The notes below the pieces were generated by a model that was given only the letters and a program-made list of their open reading frames with translations, made no database searches and had not been told where the DNA came from. A DNA stretch of 64,000 bases from Nitrospira tepida (GTDB lineage: Bacteria; Nitrospirota; Nitrospiria; Nitrospirales; Nitrospiraceae). Both the position numbers and the translations under genes were made by a program. Positions 18,751 to 29,143 of this stretch are shown here, piece after piece. The stretch spans positions 3,752,001 to 3,816,000 of the forward strand of contig NZ_OX365700.1 of assembly GCF_947241125.1 (NCBI RefSeq), in the 5' to 3' direction. Position 1 is the first letter of the stretch. Each line of letters opens with the position of its first letter.

Positions 18751-19179
18751 TCAGAGGAGACGCACGGTCTCGCGAAGTTCTTGGAGACGTTTGGCGAATA
18801 AATCGAGGTGCGCGACCCGCATGCCTTGGTCGTGCCGTTGCTTCCACAGGCGTTTGAAGACGGCCCAGAGTTCCTGCTTCAGGGTCACCGCCTTGGCATA
18901 GGTGACCGTCTTGGCCTGCTGCTCGGTCACGCCGCAGAAGGACTGGTCCAGGGCATGGACCTGATTGTGGAGATCGTCCATGGCAGCCTGGTAGGTGGTG
19001 GGATCGAGCGCGGCCTTGGCACTGGCTTCAAGCATCGTCGTGAGGTTCTCGATTGTCTGAACCCCGGTCGTCCCCTTGGCCTGGGTCAGGTAATGGTCGG
19101 CTTTGGGATAGAAGAGGTAGCTGCATCCGGAGAGGCTCAGCGCGAGGACGGCGGCGATGACATAACTCATTCGGCGCAT
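18751..19179 (-). CDS. Small outer-membrane-type lipoprotein
   Basis: A 142-aa protein with a lipoprotein signal (AAVLALSLSGC, cysteine near residue 19) followed by a charged, mostly helical region. ATG 19179 has GGAGG five bases upstream, while the longer frame lacks a site. It begins 17 bp after the NorQ-type ATPase stop, so the two are likely co-transcribed, and the DUF167 gene follows 18 bp later. No conserved domain is recognised; a structural or accessory role in the envelope is possible. Confidence 0.75.
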   Translation of the reverse strand: MRRMSYVIAAVLALSLSGCSYLFYPKADHYLTQAKGTTGVQTIENLTTMLEASAKAALDPTTYQAAMDDLHNQVHALDQSFCGVTEQQAKTVTYAKAVTLKQELWAVFKRLWKQRHDQGMRVAHLDLFAKRLQELRETVRLL

Positions 19180-19196
19180 GGCGGCCTCCGTTGGTC

Positions 19197-20015
19197 TCAA
19201 AACACCGCCTTGATCAACTCGCCGATCGTGCGCTGCATATCCGCATCGTCAGTAATGGGGCGGGCGACCGAGACCTCGCAGGCACGCCCCGGCTCCACGC
19301 CCTGCCGGATCAACGTGCCGGCATAGACCAGCAGCCTGGTGCTGACCCCTTCTTCAAGCCCGTGATGTTTCAAGTTGCGGACCTTCTCGCCCAGTTTGAC
19401 GAGCGCGCGCGCCACCTCGCCCGTCACGCCGGCCTCGCGCTCGATGATGCGGGTTTCGACGGCCGGCGCGGGGTAGTCGAATTCGATCGCGACGAACCGC
19501 TGCTTGGTGCTCTGCTTCAGATCCTTGAGCACGCTTTGATAGCCGGGATTGTAGGAGATCACCAGGAGAAACTCGTCGACCGCTTCGATGATTTGGCCTT
19601 TCTTCTCGATCGGCAGCAGGCGCCGGTCATCGGTCAAGGGATGGATGATGACGGTGGTATCCTTCCTCGCCTCGACGATCTCGTCCAGATAGACGATCGC
19701 GCCATGTTTCACGCCCAAGGTAAGCGGACCGTCGATCCAGACCGTTTCCTGCCCGCGCAGAAGATACCGGCCCACGAGGTCCGAGGCGGTGAGGTCCTCG
19801 TGGCAGGCAACCGTGATGAGTGGCCGTCCGAGCCGATAGGCCATGTGCTGCACGAACCGCGTCTTCCCGCAGCCGGTCGGTCCCTTGAGCATGACCGGCA
19901 TGCGATTCTGCGCGGCGGTCGTAAAGAGTCCCACTTCGCCTTGCGACTCGACGTAGAAGGGCTCCTGGTCGATCCTATATCGCTCGATCTCAAACTCGCG
20001 GCCTTTGTTGGTCAT
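19197..20015 (-). CDS. norQ: NorQ/CbbQ-type MoxR AAA+ ATPase
   Basis: A 272-aa MoxR-type AAA+ ATPase that partners NorD/CbbO proteins. Walker [11 protein letters not shown] is near residue 44, Walker [14 protein letters not shown] near 106, and sensor ISYNPGYQS near 154; the C-terminal helical lid ends in LIKAVF. Length matches NorQ/CbbQ. ATG 20015 (MTNKGREF) is preferred over an upstream TTG. Its partner norD is 4.5 kb further along on the same strand. No nitric oxide reductase or Rubisco gene lies in the window, so the target enzyme is unknown. Confidence 0.9.
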   Translation of the reverse strand: MTNKGREFEIERYRIDQEPFYVESQGEVGLFTTAAQNRMPVMLKGPTGCGKTRFVQHMAYRLGRPLITVACHEDLTASDLVGRYLLRGQETVWIDGPLTLGVKHGAIVYLDEIVEARKDTTVIIHPLTDDRRLLPIEKKGQIIEAVDEFLLVISYNPGYQSVLKDLKQSTKQRFVAIEFDYPAPAVETRIIEREAGVTGEVARALVKLGEKVRNLKHHGLEEGVSTRLLVYAGTLIRQGVEPGRACEVSVARPITDDADMQRTIGELIKAVF

Positions 20016-20164
20016 GGCGTGATCACTTAACAACGATAGATGGCCCGGCCTCGCCTGCGACTGGCAGCACCTTAAACGGAAGACAGCGGGAAGATCAAGG
20101 GAGTTGGCGCCACCGCCAAGAGCGAGGAGACAGGAGCGAGGAGAGCGAGCAGAACGGCCGGCGG

Positions 20165-23100
20165 TCAGGCGATGGCTTTGGCGGCGAGAGCAGGCCGATC
20201 CAATACTTCCCGGACCTTCTGCGCCAGCTCCTGGGGGGCGAACGGCTTCTGAAGGAGCGTGGCATTAGCCCGCACCCCTCCCTTGGCAAACACCGGATGG
20301 TCGGGATACCCGGACATGTAGAGCACCTTCATCTCCGGGCGGGCCAAGCAGAGCTTCTCCGCCACCTCCGGTCCGCTCATTTGGGGCATGACGACATCTG
20401 TCAGCAGCAGGTGGATCGGACCGAGATGCTTGGCCCCGGTCAAGAGGGCCTCGATGCCGTGCCGGGCCAGCAGCACCGAATAGCCGTGCATCCGCAATGT
20501 CTCCTGGACGAGGTAGCGGACGGCCGGTTCGTCCTCCACCACCAGCACGGTCTCCTTTCCGCGCACCTCCGACTGCAGCCCGCCGTTTGATTCGGCGACC
20601 GAATCCGCCTCCTCCACGCGCGGAAAATAGATTCGGAAGGTCGCCCCTTCGCCCGGCATGCTGTCCACCTCGATATGCCCGCCGGTCTGCTTCACGATGC
20701 CGTAGACGGTCGAAAGACCGAGTCCCGTGCCCTTGCCCTTTTCCTTCGTCGTAAAAAAGGGCTCGAAGATATGCGACCGAATCTCGGGGTCCATGCCGCA
20801 ACCGGTGTCCTGGATGGTCAAAAGCACATAGGCGCCCGGCTCCAGCATGACGGGGGCAAGGCGGTGCCGCTTGTCGATCGTCACATTGGCAGTCGAAACC
20901 GTGAGTTTGCCGCCGTCCGGCATGGCATCGTGCGAGTTGACCGCCAGGTTCATGATGACCTGCTCGATCTGCGTCGGATCGGCCTTGATCTTGCCGAGCG
21001 AGGGGGCGAGCACCGTGCCGAGTTCGACGAGATCTTCCCCGATCAAGCGGCGCAACATGCCGTCCATGCCGGAGATCACTTCGTTCAGGTCCAGGACCTT
21101 GGTGGAGACAAATTGGCGCCGGCTGAAGGCCAGAAGCTGATGCGTGAGTCCCGCGGCCCGGTCTCCCGCCTTCTTCACCTCTTCGACCTCTTTGCGCATG
21201 GGATCGTCCGGCTGCAAGCGGCTGATGATGAGTTCGCAATACCCCCGGATGACCGTCAGCAGGTTGTTGAAGTCATGCGCGATGCCTCCCGCCAGCCGGC
21301 CCACCGCCTCCATTTTCTGGCTCTGCCGCAACTGCTCTTCCGTCTGCCGGAGCGCCTCCTCGGCCCGCAGCCGCTCGATCAATTGTCCAATGCGGAATCC
21401 GAAATCCGCCGCCATCTTCAGCAGTTCCTCGTCCGGCTCGCGCACTTCGACCGCATACAGCTCGATCACGCCGTGGATCTCATTGCCGACCCGGATGGGG
21501 AACCCGAAGGCCCCGTGCAGACCGGCCTGGAATGCGGAGGACCGGCGGGGAAAGTTGGGATCTGTCGTGACGTCCGAGATCCAGGCCGGCTTGCCGGCCG
21601 CCCAGATGCGCCCGGGCAGGCCGTTGCCGACGGTGAACCCCAGCCGCCACGTCTCCCCGACGAATTCTTCCGCAATACCCGGCGCCGACACACGAATGTC
21701 GAAACAGTTGAGCCGTTGATTCGGCTTGTCCAGCATCCACCAGACGCCGACCGACCATCCCAAATGGTCGCAGATGGCCTGGAGGATCCTCGGACAAATG
21801 TCCTGGATCGACTTGGCTTCCGCCAGAATCTGCGTGATGGCAAACTGTGCGGCCAGCCGTTGTTCGGTCCGCCGGCGCTCGGTGATGTCGCGCACGAACA
21901 CGCTGAAGATGTGCGTATGCCCGATCAAGGACGGGGAAACGGTCAGCTCGACCGGAAACTCCCGCCCGTTTTTCCGACAAGCCGTGGTTTCGACCCGCTT
22001 GTTCAGAAAGGCGCCCTCGCCCGTCGTGAGAAACCGATGCAACCCTTGCTGATACAACTCCCGATATTGGGGGGGAATGATCGTCTCGGCGAGCTGCCGT
22101 CCCATCGCCTCGGCGCGGGTCCAGCCAAACAGCCGGACCGCCTGGGTATTCCACTCCGTGACCAGGCCGTCGGCGTCCATGCTGATCACGGCATCCAACG
22201 CCGTATCCACCACGGCCTTGACGCGCTGTTGGCCCTGGAGGAGCGCGGACTCGGCGGCGCGCGCGCACTGGCTCTCATATCGGGCCTGGACACATTCCCG
22301 CTGGAGCCGCCGGGCGGACCAGAAGAGCAGGCCGAGCGCCGGCAACCCGACCGCCGCGCTCGCCAGGCCCAGCTTCCAGAGCACGCCATGAATCGGCGTC
22401 AAAATGTCGCTGCGGTCTCTCCGCAACAGAATGGACCAGCCATAGCCTTTGAATTCTCCGAACCCCTGGGTCTGCGCATACCCGGTCACGACCGGCACGT
22501 GCCGCCGCAGATGCTCCTCCTGCACATAGCCCGGCTTTCCCATCAGGCTCAGGAGCGCCGAAGGGAGTCCCTTCTCCCGAAGATTGATGGGGGCATGGTG
22601 GGTCCCCGAATCGATGAACACGTCTCCGGAACGGGACATGAATTGATATTCGAGCGTCCCGGAGAAATCCTCGTTCGCCTCCATCGCCCGAAGCGTGCGG
22701 GTCAGCAGGTCTTCCAACATACTGACCCCGATGCGGCCGGTCACCACCCCCAAGAATTCTCCCTTAGGTCCGATAATGGGCGCGGTAAGGGAGCCGGCTT
22801 CCTGCCCCTGGATCTCCTGATGAGCCGTCACCTCTCCGACGTGAATCCGTTTTTGGTCGCGGCTGATTCGGAACCAATCCGCCTTTCCGTATTCCAACCC
22901 GACCGTCTTGGGATCGGTGGCGGCAATGACCCGTCCATGGGCATCGGTCACGCCCAGCCAGGTATAGACCGGGCTGTAGGACCGTCTCATCCACTCAATA
23001 TAGTCGTTCATATAGGCCCGATCGCCCATTCTGGTGCTGAGGACACGCGCCGTGATGCCGACATCGCCATATCGCTCGAACAACAGACGATCGAGCTTGT

Positions 23101-23281
23101 CGGTGATCTCGGCGGCGGCCAACGCGAGACTTTCCCCGGCGGTTTCGACCAGCCGTGACTCCACATACCGGAGCCCCAGCGTGACGGTCGTCAAGGCCAC
23201 CACGGCCAAGGCAATGATCAGAAAGAGGAGCCATCGGTAGGGCTTGGGCGGCGAGGTCTCTGACTGTTTGAGCAGCGGCAT
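20165..23281 (-). CDS. Hybrid sensor histidine kinase (dCache-PAS-GAF-HK-REC)
   Basis: A 1038-aa membrane kinase. TM1 is about 19-38, a periplasmic dCache-like sensor about 45-300, and TM2 about 303-322. A PAS domain (about 350-470), a GAF domain (about 480-640) and a HisKA domain with [11 protein letters not shown] follow. The HATPase domain has DTGCGMDPE and [13 protein letters not shown]-terminal receiver starts [12 protein letters not shown] with phospho-acceptor [13 protein letters not shown]. Its ATG directly follows the TAA of the upstream YkgJ-DUF2156 gene with no gap, so the two are translationally coupled. The signal is unknown. Confidence 0.93.
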   Translation of the reverse strand: MPLLKQSETSPPKPYRWLLFLIIALAVVALTTVTLGLRYVESRLVETAGESLALAAAEITDKLDRLLFERYGDVGITARVLSTRMGDRAYMNDYIEWMRRSYSPVYTWLGVTDAHGRVIAATDPKTVGLEYGKADWFRISRDQKRIHVGEVTAHQEIQGQEAGSLTAPIIGPKGEFLGVVTGRIGVSMLEDLLTRTLRAMEANEDFSGTLEYQFMSRSGDVFIDSGTHHAPINLREKGLPSALLSLMGKPGYVQEEHLRRHVPVVTGYAQTQGFGEFKGYGWSILLRRDRSDILTPIHGVLWKLGLASAAVGLPALGLLFWSARRLQRECVQARYESQCARAAESALLQGQQRVKAVVDTALDAVISMDADGLVTEWNTQAVRLFGWTRAEAMGRQLAETIIPPQYRELYQQGLHRFLTTGEGAFLNKRVETTACRKNGREFPVELTVSPSLIGHTHIFSVFVRDITERRRTEQRLAAQFAITQILAEAKSIQDICPRILQAICDHLGWSVGVWWMLDKPNQRLNCFDIRVSAPGIAEEFVGETWRLGFTVGNGLPGRIWAAGKPAWISDVTTDPNFPRRSSAFQAGLHGAFGFPIRVGNEIHGVIELYAVEVREPDEELLKMAADFGFRIGQLIERLRAEEALRQTEEQLRQSQKMEAVGRLAGGIAHDFNNLLTVIRGYCELIISRLQPDDPMRKEVEEVKKAGDRAAGLTHQLLAFSRRQFVSTKVLDLNEVISGMDGMLRRLIGEDLVELGTVLAPSLGKIKADPTQIEQVIMNLAVNSHDAMPDGGKLTVSTANVTIDKRHRLAPVMLEPGAYVLLTIQDTGCGMDPEIRSHIFEPFFTTKEKGKGTGLGLSTVYGIVKQTGGHIEVDSMPGEGATFRIYFPRVEEADSVAESNGGLQSEVRGKETVLVVEDEPAVRYLVQETLRMHGYSVLLARHGIEALLTGAKHLGPIHLLLTDVVMPQMSGPEVAEKLCLARPEMKVLYMSGYPDHPVFAKGGVRANATLLQKPFAPQELAQKVREVLDRPALAAKAIA

Positions 23282-24805
23282 TTACGGCTCTTGCACGATG
23301 GAGGTTTGGACCAGATGGATCGGATGATAGGCCTGCTTGGATCGCGCCAGGCTCGGCAAGCCGAACGCGTCCATCGTATTGATGAACCGATAGCCCTGTG
23401 CAAGCGCCGCGCGAACGCTTTCCCGAAAGACATACTCCGCCAATCCGGGCATGGATCGGTCGGTAATTTCAGCCAGCACGCACCAGACCTCTTTGGCCAA
23501 GGCACCGCCGAAGGTATAGGCGCGGATACGGCCATCGATCCACACCACATGGCCGGTTAGACCCAACGGTTCCGCATCCGCCAGCAACCTCATGTGGAAG
23601 CGGCGGCTGTCCTCCAGGCAATATCGGGCTGATTCATCTTGGGCCTGGCGCGACTTACAGTCCTGCCATTCTTGGCAGAGGGCCATGCAGTCCGGCGCAT
23701 CCGTGGATTGATAGGGAGCCATGGTGGCCTGCTGATGGGCACGGCAAAACTGATTGTAGGATGCGCGCTGCGACTTATAGGCGTCGCCCTGGAGGTCGAC
23801 CAGATCGCTCGCCCGGTAGAGATATTCCGGCTCTTTCGAGACGACTCGATAGCCCCAGGCTTCCAGCTCGGCTTTCCATGAAGCCGGAACCGATTCGATG
23901 CGGGTCACCGCGGAGTGGCCATTGCGCCGGTTCATCCAGGAGAAGAGCGTCGCGATCAGGGTCCTGTTCGGACCGGAGCCTGCTCCAAGCGGCGGCGCCG
24001 GCATGAAGATGCCATCGGGGGATTCGGCAAACAAACAGAGGGAGCCGTCCACCTCCGCCCAGCAATAGTTCAGCAACTCACGCCAGAGGTAATGGTTCGC
24101 GAACAGCCACGCCGAGGGCAGAACCTCCGGCGGAAGGCGGGTCGCCCGAGCCGCCGTCTCGAAGCGACGGCGATCGGCCAGCTCTAAGGGCTTGATGGGC
24201 AGGTCCCGCCGGGAAACGGACAGCCTCGCGGTCAAGGCCGGCAGGGATTGCAGCACGACCACGTCTTCCTGAAACCGGGTCACTAACGACGGGTGCCGCT
24301 CGAACATCGCCAGCACCGCTTCCTGCTCGAGGTAGCGGGCCGTCTCGGCCACATGCTCGCGGAACGCGGCCTGTTCCGGAAGGAGGGCCTGGCTGTCGAA
24401 GAGAAAGGGACACTTCATGTCCCACCCCAGTAGGATTTCCCGGTGAGCCTGGTCCCACATCACGGCCAAGGGATAGAGCCGGCAATCCAACGGCCGGACC
24501 TCATAGATCCGGCAATGGTGCGTCGCCGCGTCGAAGGCCGGACAGACATAGCCCTCGCCGGCCGGATGGGGCTGCACCTCGATCTGGCAGCCGGCGTGAT
24601 CGCCGAAGGCAGAGGGCGAAAGCCCACGACCGACGGCGGCCCGGATCTCATCGCCGGTGAAATAGGGCCGCAAGAAACTGTCGGCCTCGGGGAAGCGGCA
24701 GCAGACCTCGCAGGCGAGACAGACCCGGCTTGGCACATACTGTCCGATCCGTTCGATCTGAATCAGTTCGCCGGCCCGCGGTTCCACGCTGGATGAGGGA
24801 GCCAT
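23282..24805 (-). CDS. YkgJ-type cysteine cluster fused to a DUF2156-like acyltransferase domain
   Basis: About 507 aa from ATG 24805 (ATG 24814 also possible). Residues 25-130 hold a YkgJ-type zinc/iron-chelating region: CLACEVCCRF, then CPAF, HHCRIYEVRPLDCRLYP and DMKCPF. Residues 200-500 look like the GNAT-fold DUF2156 domain, with FANHYLWREL, YLYRASDLVDLQGDAYKSQRAS and a late FINTMDAFGLPSL. DUF2156 domains occur in aminoacyl-phosphatidylglycerol synthases, but no membrane part is present. The stop abuts the start of the histidine kinase, so they form an operon. The substrate is unknown. Confidence 0.75.
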   Translation of the reverse strand: MAPSSSVEPRAGELIQIERIGQYVPSRVCLACEVCCRFPEADSFLRPYFTGDEIRAAVGRGLSPSAFGDHAGCQIEVQPHPAGEGYVCPAFDAATHHCRIYEVRPLDCRLYPLAVMWDQAHREILLGWDMKCPFLFDSQALLPEQAAFREHVAETARYLEQEAVLAMFERHPSLVTRFQEDVVVLQSLPALTARLSVSRRDLPIKPLELADRRRFETAARATRLPPEVLPSAWLFANHYLWRELLNYCWAEVDGSLCLFAESPDGIFMPAPPLGAGSGPNRTLIATLFSWMNRRNGHSAVTRIESVPASWKAELEAWGYRVVSKEPEYLYRASDLVDLQGDAYKSQRASYNQFCRAHQQATMAPYQSTDAPDCMALCQEWQDCKSRQAQDESARYCLEDSRRFHMRLLADAEPLGLTGHVVWIDGRIRAYTFGGALAKEVWCVLAEITDRSMPGLAEYVFRESVRAALAQGYRFINTMDAFGLPSLARSKQAYHPIHLVQTSIVQEP

Positions 24806-24938
24806 AAGACGCATCCGATGAAGCGGAGGCCAATTGTAGCACCGTTTCCAAGAAGCTCCTAATGTTTCGCGCAACCGCTTGGACCCCGCCCCAAACGCGG
24901 GTTTTCTTGACCGCCGGTCCTCCGGCTGAAATACTGCC

Positions 24939-25976
24939 GTGAGCCACGGTCTTTCCGCAAGCACCGGCATGGACGGGAACCAATCACCTAAGCACCAGTA
25001 CGATCCAGGTAGCCTGCTCGATTCCCAGCCGACCATCATCTCCGTGATCGCGCCGGCCACGCACCGGGTCGTGTTCCAAAACAAGACCTCCCGGGAGAAG
25101 TTCGGCGACCTCTCCGCGCGCACCTGTTACGAAGCCATCGCCAACTGCGCGGCCCCCTGCTCGTTCTGCAGGATGCCGGAAGCTGTCGCCACCGGCGCCC
25201 TGACCGCCAGCGAAGTGCCGTTGTCCGACGACCAGCACCTATTGGTTCAATGGGCCAGAGTGGAGACCAGCGACGGGCAGGCGCATGTCGTGGAGACGAT
25301 CACCGACATCACGGCCCTCAAACGGCAGGAGCGCGAGCACCAACTGCTCATCCGACAATTGAAGCAGACCAACCGCGATCTCGTGGAGGTCAACCAGCAA
25401 CTGCACGACCGGTCCACGCGCGACGGGCTGACCGGCCTGTACAACCACTCGTATTTCCAATCCCTGCTCTCCTCCTTGATCGCTCAGGCCCAGCGCACCG
25501 GTTCGTCCGTCTCGCTCCTCTTTCTCGACCTCGACGACTTTAAGGTGATCAACGACTCGTTCGGCCATGCCACCGGAGATCAGGTCTTGCGCGAGATCGG
25601 AGGCCTGCTCGACGGCCAGTACCGGGCCGGCGACGGGAGGCGGGTCCGCCGCGCCAGCGACGTGGCGGCCCGATACGGCGGCGAGGAGTTCGCCTTGATT
25701 CTGCCGAACACCGATCTGCCGGGCGCGCTGGTCGTGGCCGAACTGCTGCGCCATCGCGTGACAACCCTGTCTTCCCTGCCCGAACTGGCCCCGTTGGATC
25801 GGTCGGCCCACAGGCTGAGCTGGAGCATCGGCGTCGCCGCCTACCCGCTCCATGCGGTGAGCGCCGCCGATCTGCTGGCGGCGGCGGACGCGGCCGTCTA
25901 CGCGGCGAAAACCGCCGGGAAGAATTGCATCCGTGTCGCCGAGGCGAAGCGGCTCAGCGATCGGACTGGGCGGTAG
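24939..25976 (+). CDS. Diguanylate cyclase with cysteine-rich PAS-like sensor
   Basis: 345 aa from GTG 24939, or 335 from ATG 24969. Residues 30-130 form a PAS-like domain with C-x6-C-x3-C-x2-C in TCYEAIANCAAPCSFC, a pattern that may bind a metal or sense redox state. After a coiled linker, residues 165-335 form a GGDEF domain with active-site YGGEEF and an inhibitory-site RASD five residues before it, so product feedback by c-di-GMP is likely. It is cytoplasmic with no membrane segment. The divergent YkgJ-DUF2156 operon starts 130 bp away. A PilZ receptor is encoded at 3192. Confidence 0.92.
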   Translation: MSHGLSASTGMDGNQSPKHQYDPGSLLDSQPTIISVIAPATHRVVFQNKTSREKFGDLSARTCYEAIANCAAPCSFCRMPEAVATGALTASEVPLSDDQHLLVQWARVETSDGQAHVVETITDITALKRQEREHQLLIRQLKQTNRDLVEVNQQLHDRSTRDGLTGLYNHSYFQSLLSSLIAQAQRTGSSVSLLFLDLDDFKVINDSFGHATGDQVLREIGGLLDGQYRAGDGRRVRRASDVAARYGGEEFALILPNTDLPGALVVAELLRHRVTTLSSLPELAPLDRSAHRLSWSIGVAAYPLHAVSAADLLAAADAAVYAAKTAGKNCIRVAEAKRLSDRTGR

Positions 25977-26164
25977 CCGGCGCGATCGAACGCGGCACAC
26001 CGGGCGCGTTCTCCTCGCGTGCTGCGCTCCCATCCCCTTGAGTGCCCGCCGGTGCCATGCTACGATGACTTCCAGTCGGCTTATCACTGAGGCAGTCTGA
26101 TCCGCATGATTCGCCGGGACCTCAGCATCCGAACCCAAGGGGAGACTCCGCGGGAGACCTCGCA

Positions 26165-27628
26165 TTGGCACTCGTGCACCATTGGCCGGAGCAGCCAGCC
26201 ACGGACGCTGCCTCCCATCGCTGCTCCGCAATTCGCCGCCAACTGATCCGCGCAGGCTTGTGGTCCGTCTCATCCTCGAACGGAGAGGCGACGGGTTTCA
26301 CCTCGCACTGGAGAGTTGCAACGACGCCGTTTTGGCTGACCCCGGATGACCTGGCGTTTTTCTCCGATCTCGGCGGACGCCTGCTGTCGTTCTACCGAGC
26401 CCTCAATCGCCTCTACTTCGAGAGCGTGAGGGGCTCGCAGCCCCCGTGGGTGGCATCCTATCTCGATCAGGGCAAGCCCGAATCCCTGGTGGTCTACAGC
26501 AGGATGAATCGGTTCCGCCAAGCTCTACCCGCCGTCATCCGACCGGATGTGCTGCCGACGGATCACGGCATGGTCATCACGGAGCTCGACTCGGTCCCCG
26601 GCGGCATCGGCGTGACCGCGGCGCTGACGCGCTTCTATGAGGAGGCGGCGCCGCGCGAATGGAATTGGATCGGCGGCGCGTCCGGCATGATCGGCCGGTT
26701 TGGCGACATGCTGCGGCATCAGATCGGCGCACGAACCGGGATCGTGGCCATCGTTGTCTCGGATGAGGCGAAGGAGTACCGTCCGGAAATGGAGTGGGCG
26801 GCCGACCGGCTGCGAGCGGGAGGATTGGACACAACCTGCATCCATCCGCGCGACCTTCGGTTTACCGAGGAAGGGTTTCGCGCGCAGATCGGGGCGGAAG
26901 AGCGCCCGGTGGCCGCGGTCTACCGCTTCTTTGAATTATTCGACCTGAAGAACATTCCCAAGGTCGAGCTGCTCATGTACGGAGCCAAGAAGGACCTGGT
27001 GGAGGTGACGCCTCCGTTCAAGCCGGCCCTGGAGGAAAAATTGGCCTTCGCGCTGTTGCACCATCCCCTGCTGACGCCGTTCTGGGAGCGGGAGTTGGGG
27101 GAGGACCTCTATCGATCGCTCCAATCGCTGATGCCCCAGACCTGGGTCCTGGACCCCAGTCCGATCCCGCCGACCGCCGTGATTCCCAATCTCATCCTCG
27201 GCGGGCGGCCGCTGGCCGATTGGCGATCGCTGGCCAAGGCAGGGCAAAAGGAACGCCGGTATGTCCTGAAGCCGTCGGGATTTTCCGAACAGGCCTGGGG
27301 CAGCCGCGGCGTCTCGGTGGGGCACGACCTCCCGCAGGCAGAGTGGGAAGCGGCGCTCGATCGCGCGATGGCCTCGTTTCCACAGACTCCGCATGTCCTC
27401 CAGGTGTTTCACAAGAGTCGGTCCGGCCACGTCACCTATCAGGACTCCGACAGCGGCGAGATCCGATCCATGACGGGGCGGGCTCGCCTGTGTCCCTACT
27501 ACTTCGTGGTGGAGGGACGGGCCGAGTTGGGCGGAATCCTCGCCACCGTCACCCCGGCGGAGAAAAAAGTCATTCACGGGATGCAGGACGCCGTCATGGT
27601 GCCCTGCGCCGTCGCCCCCGTCACGTAA
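26165..27628 (+). CDS. Uncharacterised 487-aa protein, possibly ATP-grasp-like
   Basis: I do not recognise the family with confidence. The start is TTG 26165 behind GGGAG; a GTG lies three codons on. There is no signal peptide or membrane segment. The C-terminal third (YVLKPSGFSEQAWGSRGVSV, then HVLQVFHKS and YYFVVEGRAELGG) has the look of an ATP-grasp nucleotide-binding fold, as in glutathionylspermidine-synthase-like proteins. It is the first gene of a run with a glutaredoxin-like protein 13 bp downstream and KamA, so a peptide or thiol ligase is a reasonable guess. Confidence 0.6.
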   Translation: MALVHHWPEQPATDAASHRCSAIRRQLIRAGLWSVSSSNGEATGFTSHWRVATTPFWLTPDDLAFFSDLGGRLLSFYRALNRLYFESVRGSQPPWVASYLDQGKPESLVVYSRMNRFRQALPAVIRPDVLPTDHGMVITELDSVPGGIGVTAALTRFYEEAAPREWNWIGGASGMIGRFGDMLRHQIGARTGIVAIVVSDEAKEYRPEMEWAADRLRAGGLDTTCIHPRDLRFTEEGFRAQIGAEERPVAAVYRFFELFDLKNIPKVELLMYGAKKDLVEVTPPFKPALEEKLAFALLHHPLLTPFWERELGEDLYRSLQSLMPQTWVLDPSPIPPTAVIPNLILGGRPLADWRSLAKAGQKERRYVLKPSGFSEQAWGSRGVSVGHDLPQAEWEAALDRAMASFPQTPHVLQVFHKSRSGHVTYQDSDSGEIRSMTGRARLCPYYFVVEGRAELGGILATVTPAEKKVIHGMQDAVMVPCAVAPVT

Positions 27629-27641
27629 AAGAGGGTTTTCA

Positions 27642-27887
27642 ATGGCTCTGACGCTCTACCACGTCCACTGGTGTCCGGACTGTATCGAGGTTCGGGATAA
27701 ACTCGACTCTCTGGGACTGCCCTACGAGAGCGTCGTGGTGCCGGATTTCCGACCGATGCGAAAGCAGGTGTTCGAGGTTTCCGGACAGTATTTCGTGCCG
27801 GTCCTCAAGGACGGGGAAACCGTGTTGACCGAGACGGATGAGATTGTGGCGTATCTCGATCGGCTGCGCGCGACCACCGGACCATGA
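27642..27887 (+). CDS. Glutaredoxin / GST N-terminal-like thioredoxin-fold protein
   Basis: An 81-aa single thioredoxin-fold domain. A CPDC redox motif sits at residues 11-14 (HWCPDC), the cis-proline segment is YFVPVL, and the final helix starts ETDEIVAYLDRL, as in glutaredoxins and glutathione-transferase N-terminal domains. It follows the unknown 487-aa gene by 13 bp and precedes kamA by 59 bp. It probably reduces a disulfide or carries a thiol modification on a partner in this operon. Confidence 0.82.
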   Translation: MALTLYHVHWCPDCIEVRDKLDSLGLPYESVVVPDFRPMRKQVFEVSGQYFVPVLKDGETVLTETDEIVAYLDRLRATTGP

Positions 27888-27946
27888 AGATCGACCGGCC
27901 GCAACCCCGCGCGAGCAGGCGATGCATCTGAGCCAAAGGAGCCGTC

Positions 27947-29143
27947 GTGGAAGAGTGGAGACGCATTCTCGCTGACAGCCTGGTCAAGCCGAAGCAGCTC
28001 GCCGAACGGTTCGGTCTGGATGCCGAGGAACTCGAGGCCGTCGTCGGGCCTTACCCGATGCGCATCACGCCGACGGTGCTGGCCACGATCAAGGAAAAGG
28101 GGGACGCGATCTGGAAACAGGTCGTTCCCGATACGGTCGAGCTGGCCGACGCGGAGGCGGAGGATGATCCGCTCGAAGAGGACCTGATGAGTCCGGTGCC
28201 GCATCTGGTCCACCGGTATCCGGACCGGGTGCTCCTGATGGTGACCAACCAGTGCCCGATCTACTGCCGCTTCTGCACGCGCAAGCGGCTCGTGGGCAAA
28301 CCCGGGTTCCTCAAGAAAGGCGAGTTGGATCGGGCCATCGCCTACCTGCGGGACCATACGGAAGTCCGGGACGTCATCCTCTCAGGCGGCGATCCGCTGC
28401 TGCTGCCGGACCATCTGCTCGAGCGCATCCTGAAAGCGCTGCGGACGATTCCGCATCTGGAGCTGATCCGGATCGGTTCGCGCGTGCCCGGCACCTTGCC
28501 GGAACGGATCACGCCCAGGCTCTGCGAGATGCTTAAGAAGTATCATCCGTTTTACATGAACCTCCATTTCAACCATCCTGACGAGCTGACCCCCGAAGTC
28601 AAGCGGGCCTGCGGCCTGTTGGCCGACGCGGGGATTCCCCTGGGCGCCCAGACGGTGCTGCTCAAGGGCGTGAACGACGATCCCGAGGTCATGAAACGGC
28701 TGATGCACCAGTTGCTTCTGGCCCGCGTGAAGCCCTATTACCTCTATCAGGCCGACCTGACCAAAGGCACCAATCACTTCAGGACCACCGTGGAAACCGG
28801 CATGCAGATCATCAAGGCGCTCCAAGGCCATACAAGCGGCATGGCGGTCCCCCACTTCGTCATCGACGCGCCGGGCGGAGGCGGCAAGATTCCCGTGCTC
28901 CCGTCCGACTATCTGGTGCACATGGATGAGGACGGGGTCGTCCTGCAAAACTACGAGCAGAAGACCTTCCACTACCCGCAACCTTCCGCCAACGGGAAGC
29001 GAGAACTGCCGATGGTGGGCGCCTATGCCGCATCCTCCTCCACGCGGGACGGCTACGCCTCTTGCGGAGACAGCCATACCGGCAAACTCGACGGTTTTGC
29101 CGCCTGGGGAAACAGTTGCGGGGGGGATTACGACGACCTGTGA
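27947..29143 (+). CDS. kamA: KamA-family radical SAM enzyme (lysine 2,3-aminomutase type)
   Basis: A 398-aa radical SAM protein. The cluster motif CPIYCRFC (C-x3-C-x2-C) is near residue 103, followed by family stretches RKRLVG, ILSGGDPLLLPD and DAPGGGGKIPV that build the PLP and substrate site. GTG 27947 has an AAAGGAG site. Lysine 2,3-aminomutase makes beta-lysine, a compatible-solute precursor or, in EpmB relatives, a translation-factor modification. No acetyltransferase gene is adjacent. The tail is unusual: about 40 residues rich in Ser, Gly and Cys. Its stop overlaps the dCTP deaminase start (GTGA). Confidence 0.92.
   Translation: MEEWRRILADSLVKPKQLAERFGLDAEELEAVVGPYPMRITPTVLATIKEKGDAIWKQVVPDTVELADAEAEDDPLEEDLMSPVPHLVHRYPDRVLLMVTNQCPIYCRFCTRKRLVGKPGFLKKGELDRAIAYLRDHTEVRDVILSGGDPLLLPDHLLERILKALRTIPHLELIRIGSRVPGTLPERITPRLCEMLKKYHPFYMNLHFNHPDELTPEVKRACGLLADAGIPLGAQTVLLKGVNDDPEVMKRLMHQLLLARVKPYYLYQADLTKGTNHFRTTVETGMQIIKALQGHTSGMAVPHFVIDAPGGGGKIPVLPSDYLVHMDEDGVVLQNYEQKTFHYPQPSANGKRELPMVGAYAASSSTRDGYASCGDSHTGKLDGFAAWGNSCGGDYDDL

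Noticed and set aside
20675-23158. An 827-codon open frame on the plus strand, with others such as 11062-12582 (506 codons)
   Set aside because: They lie opposite strong genes (histidine kinase, NorD) in high-GC DNA, have no domain pattern and no ribosome-binding site; they are antisense shadows.
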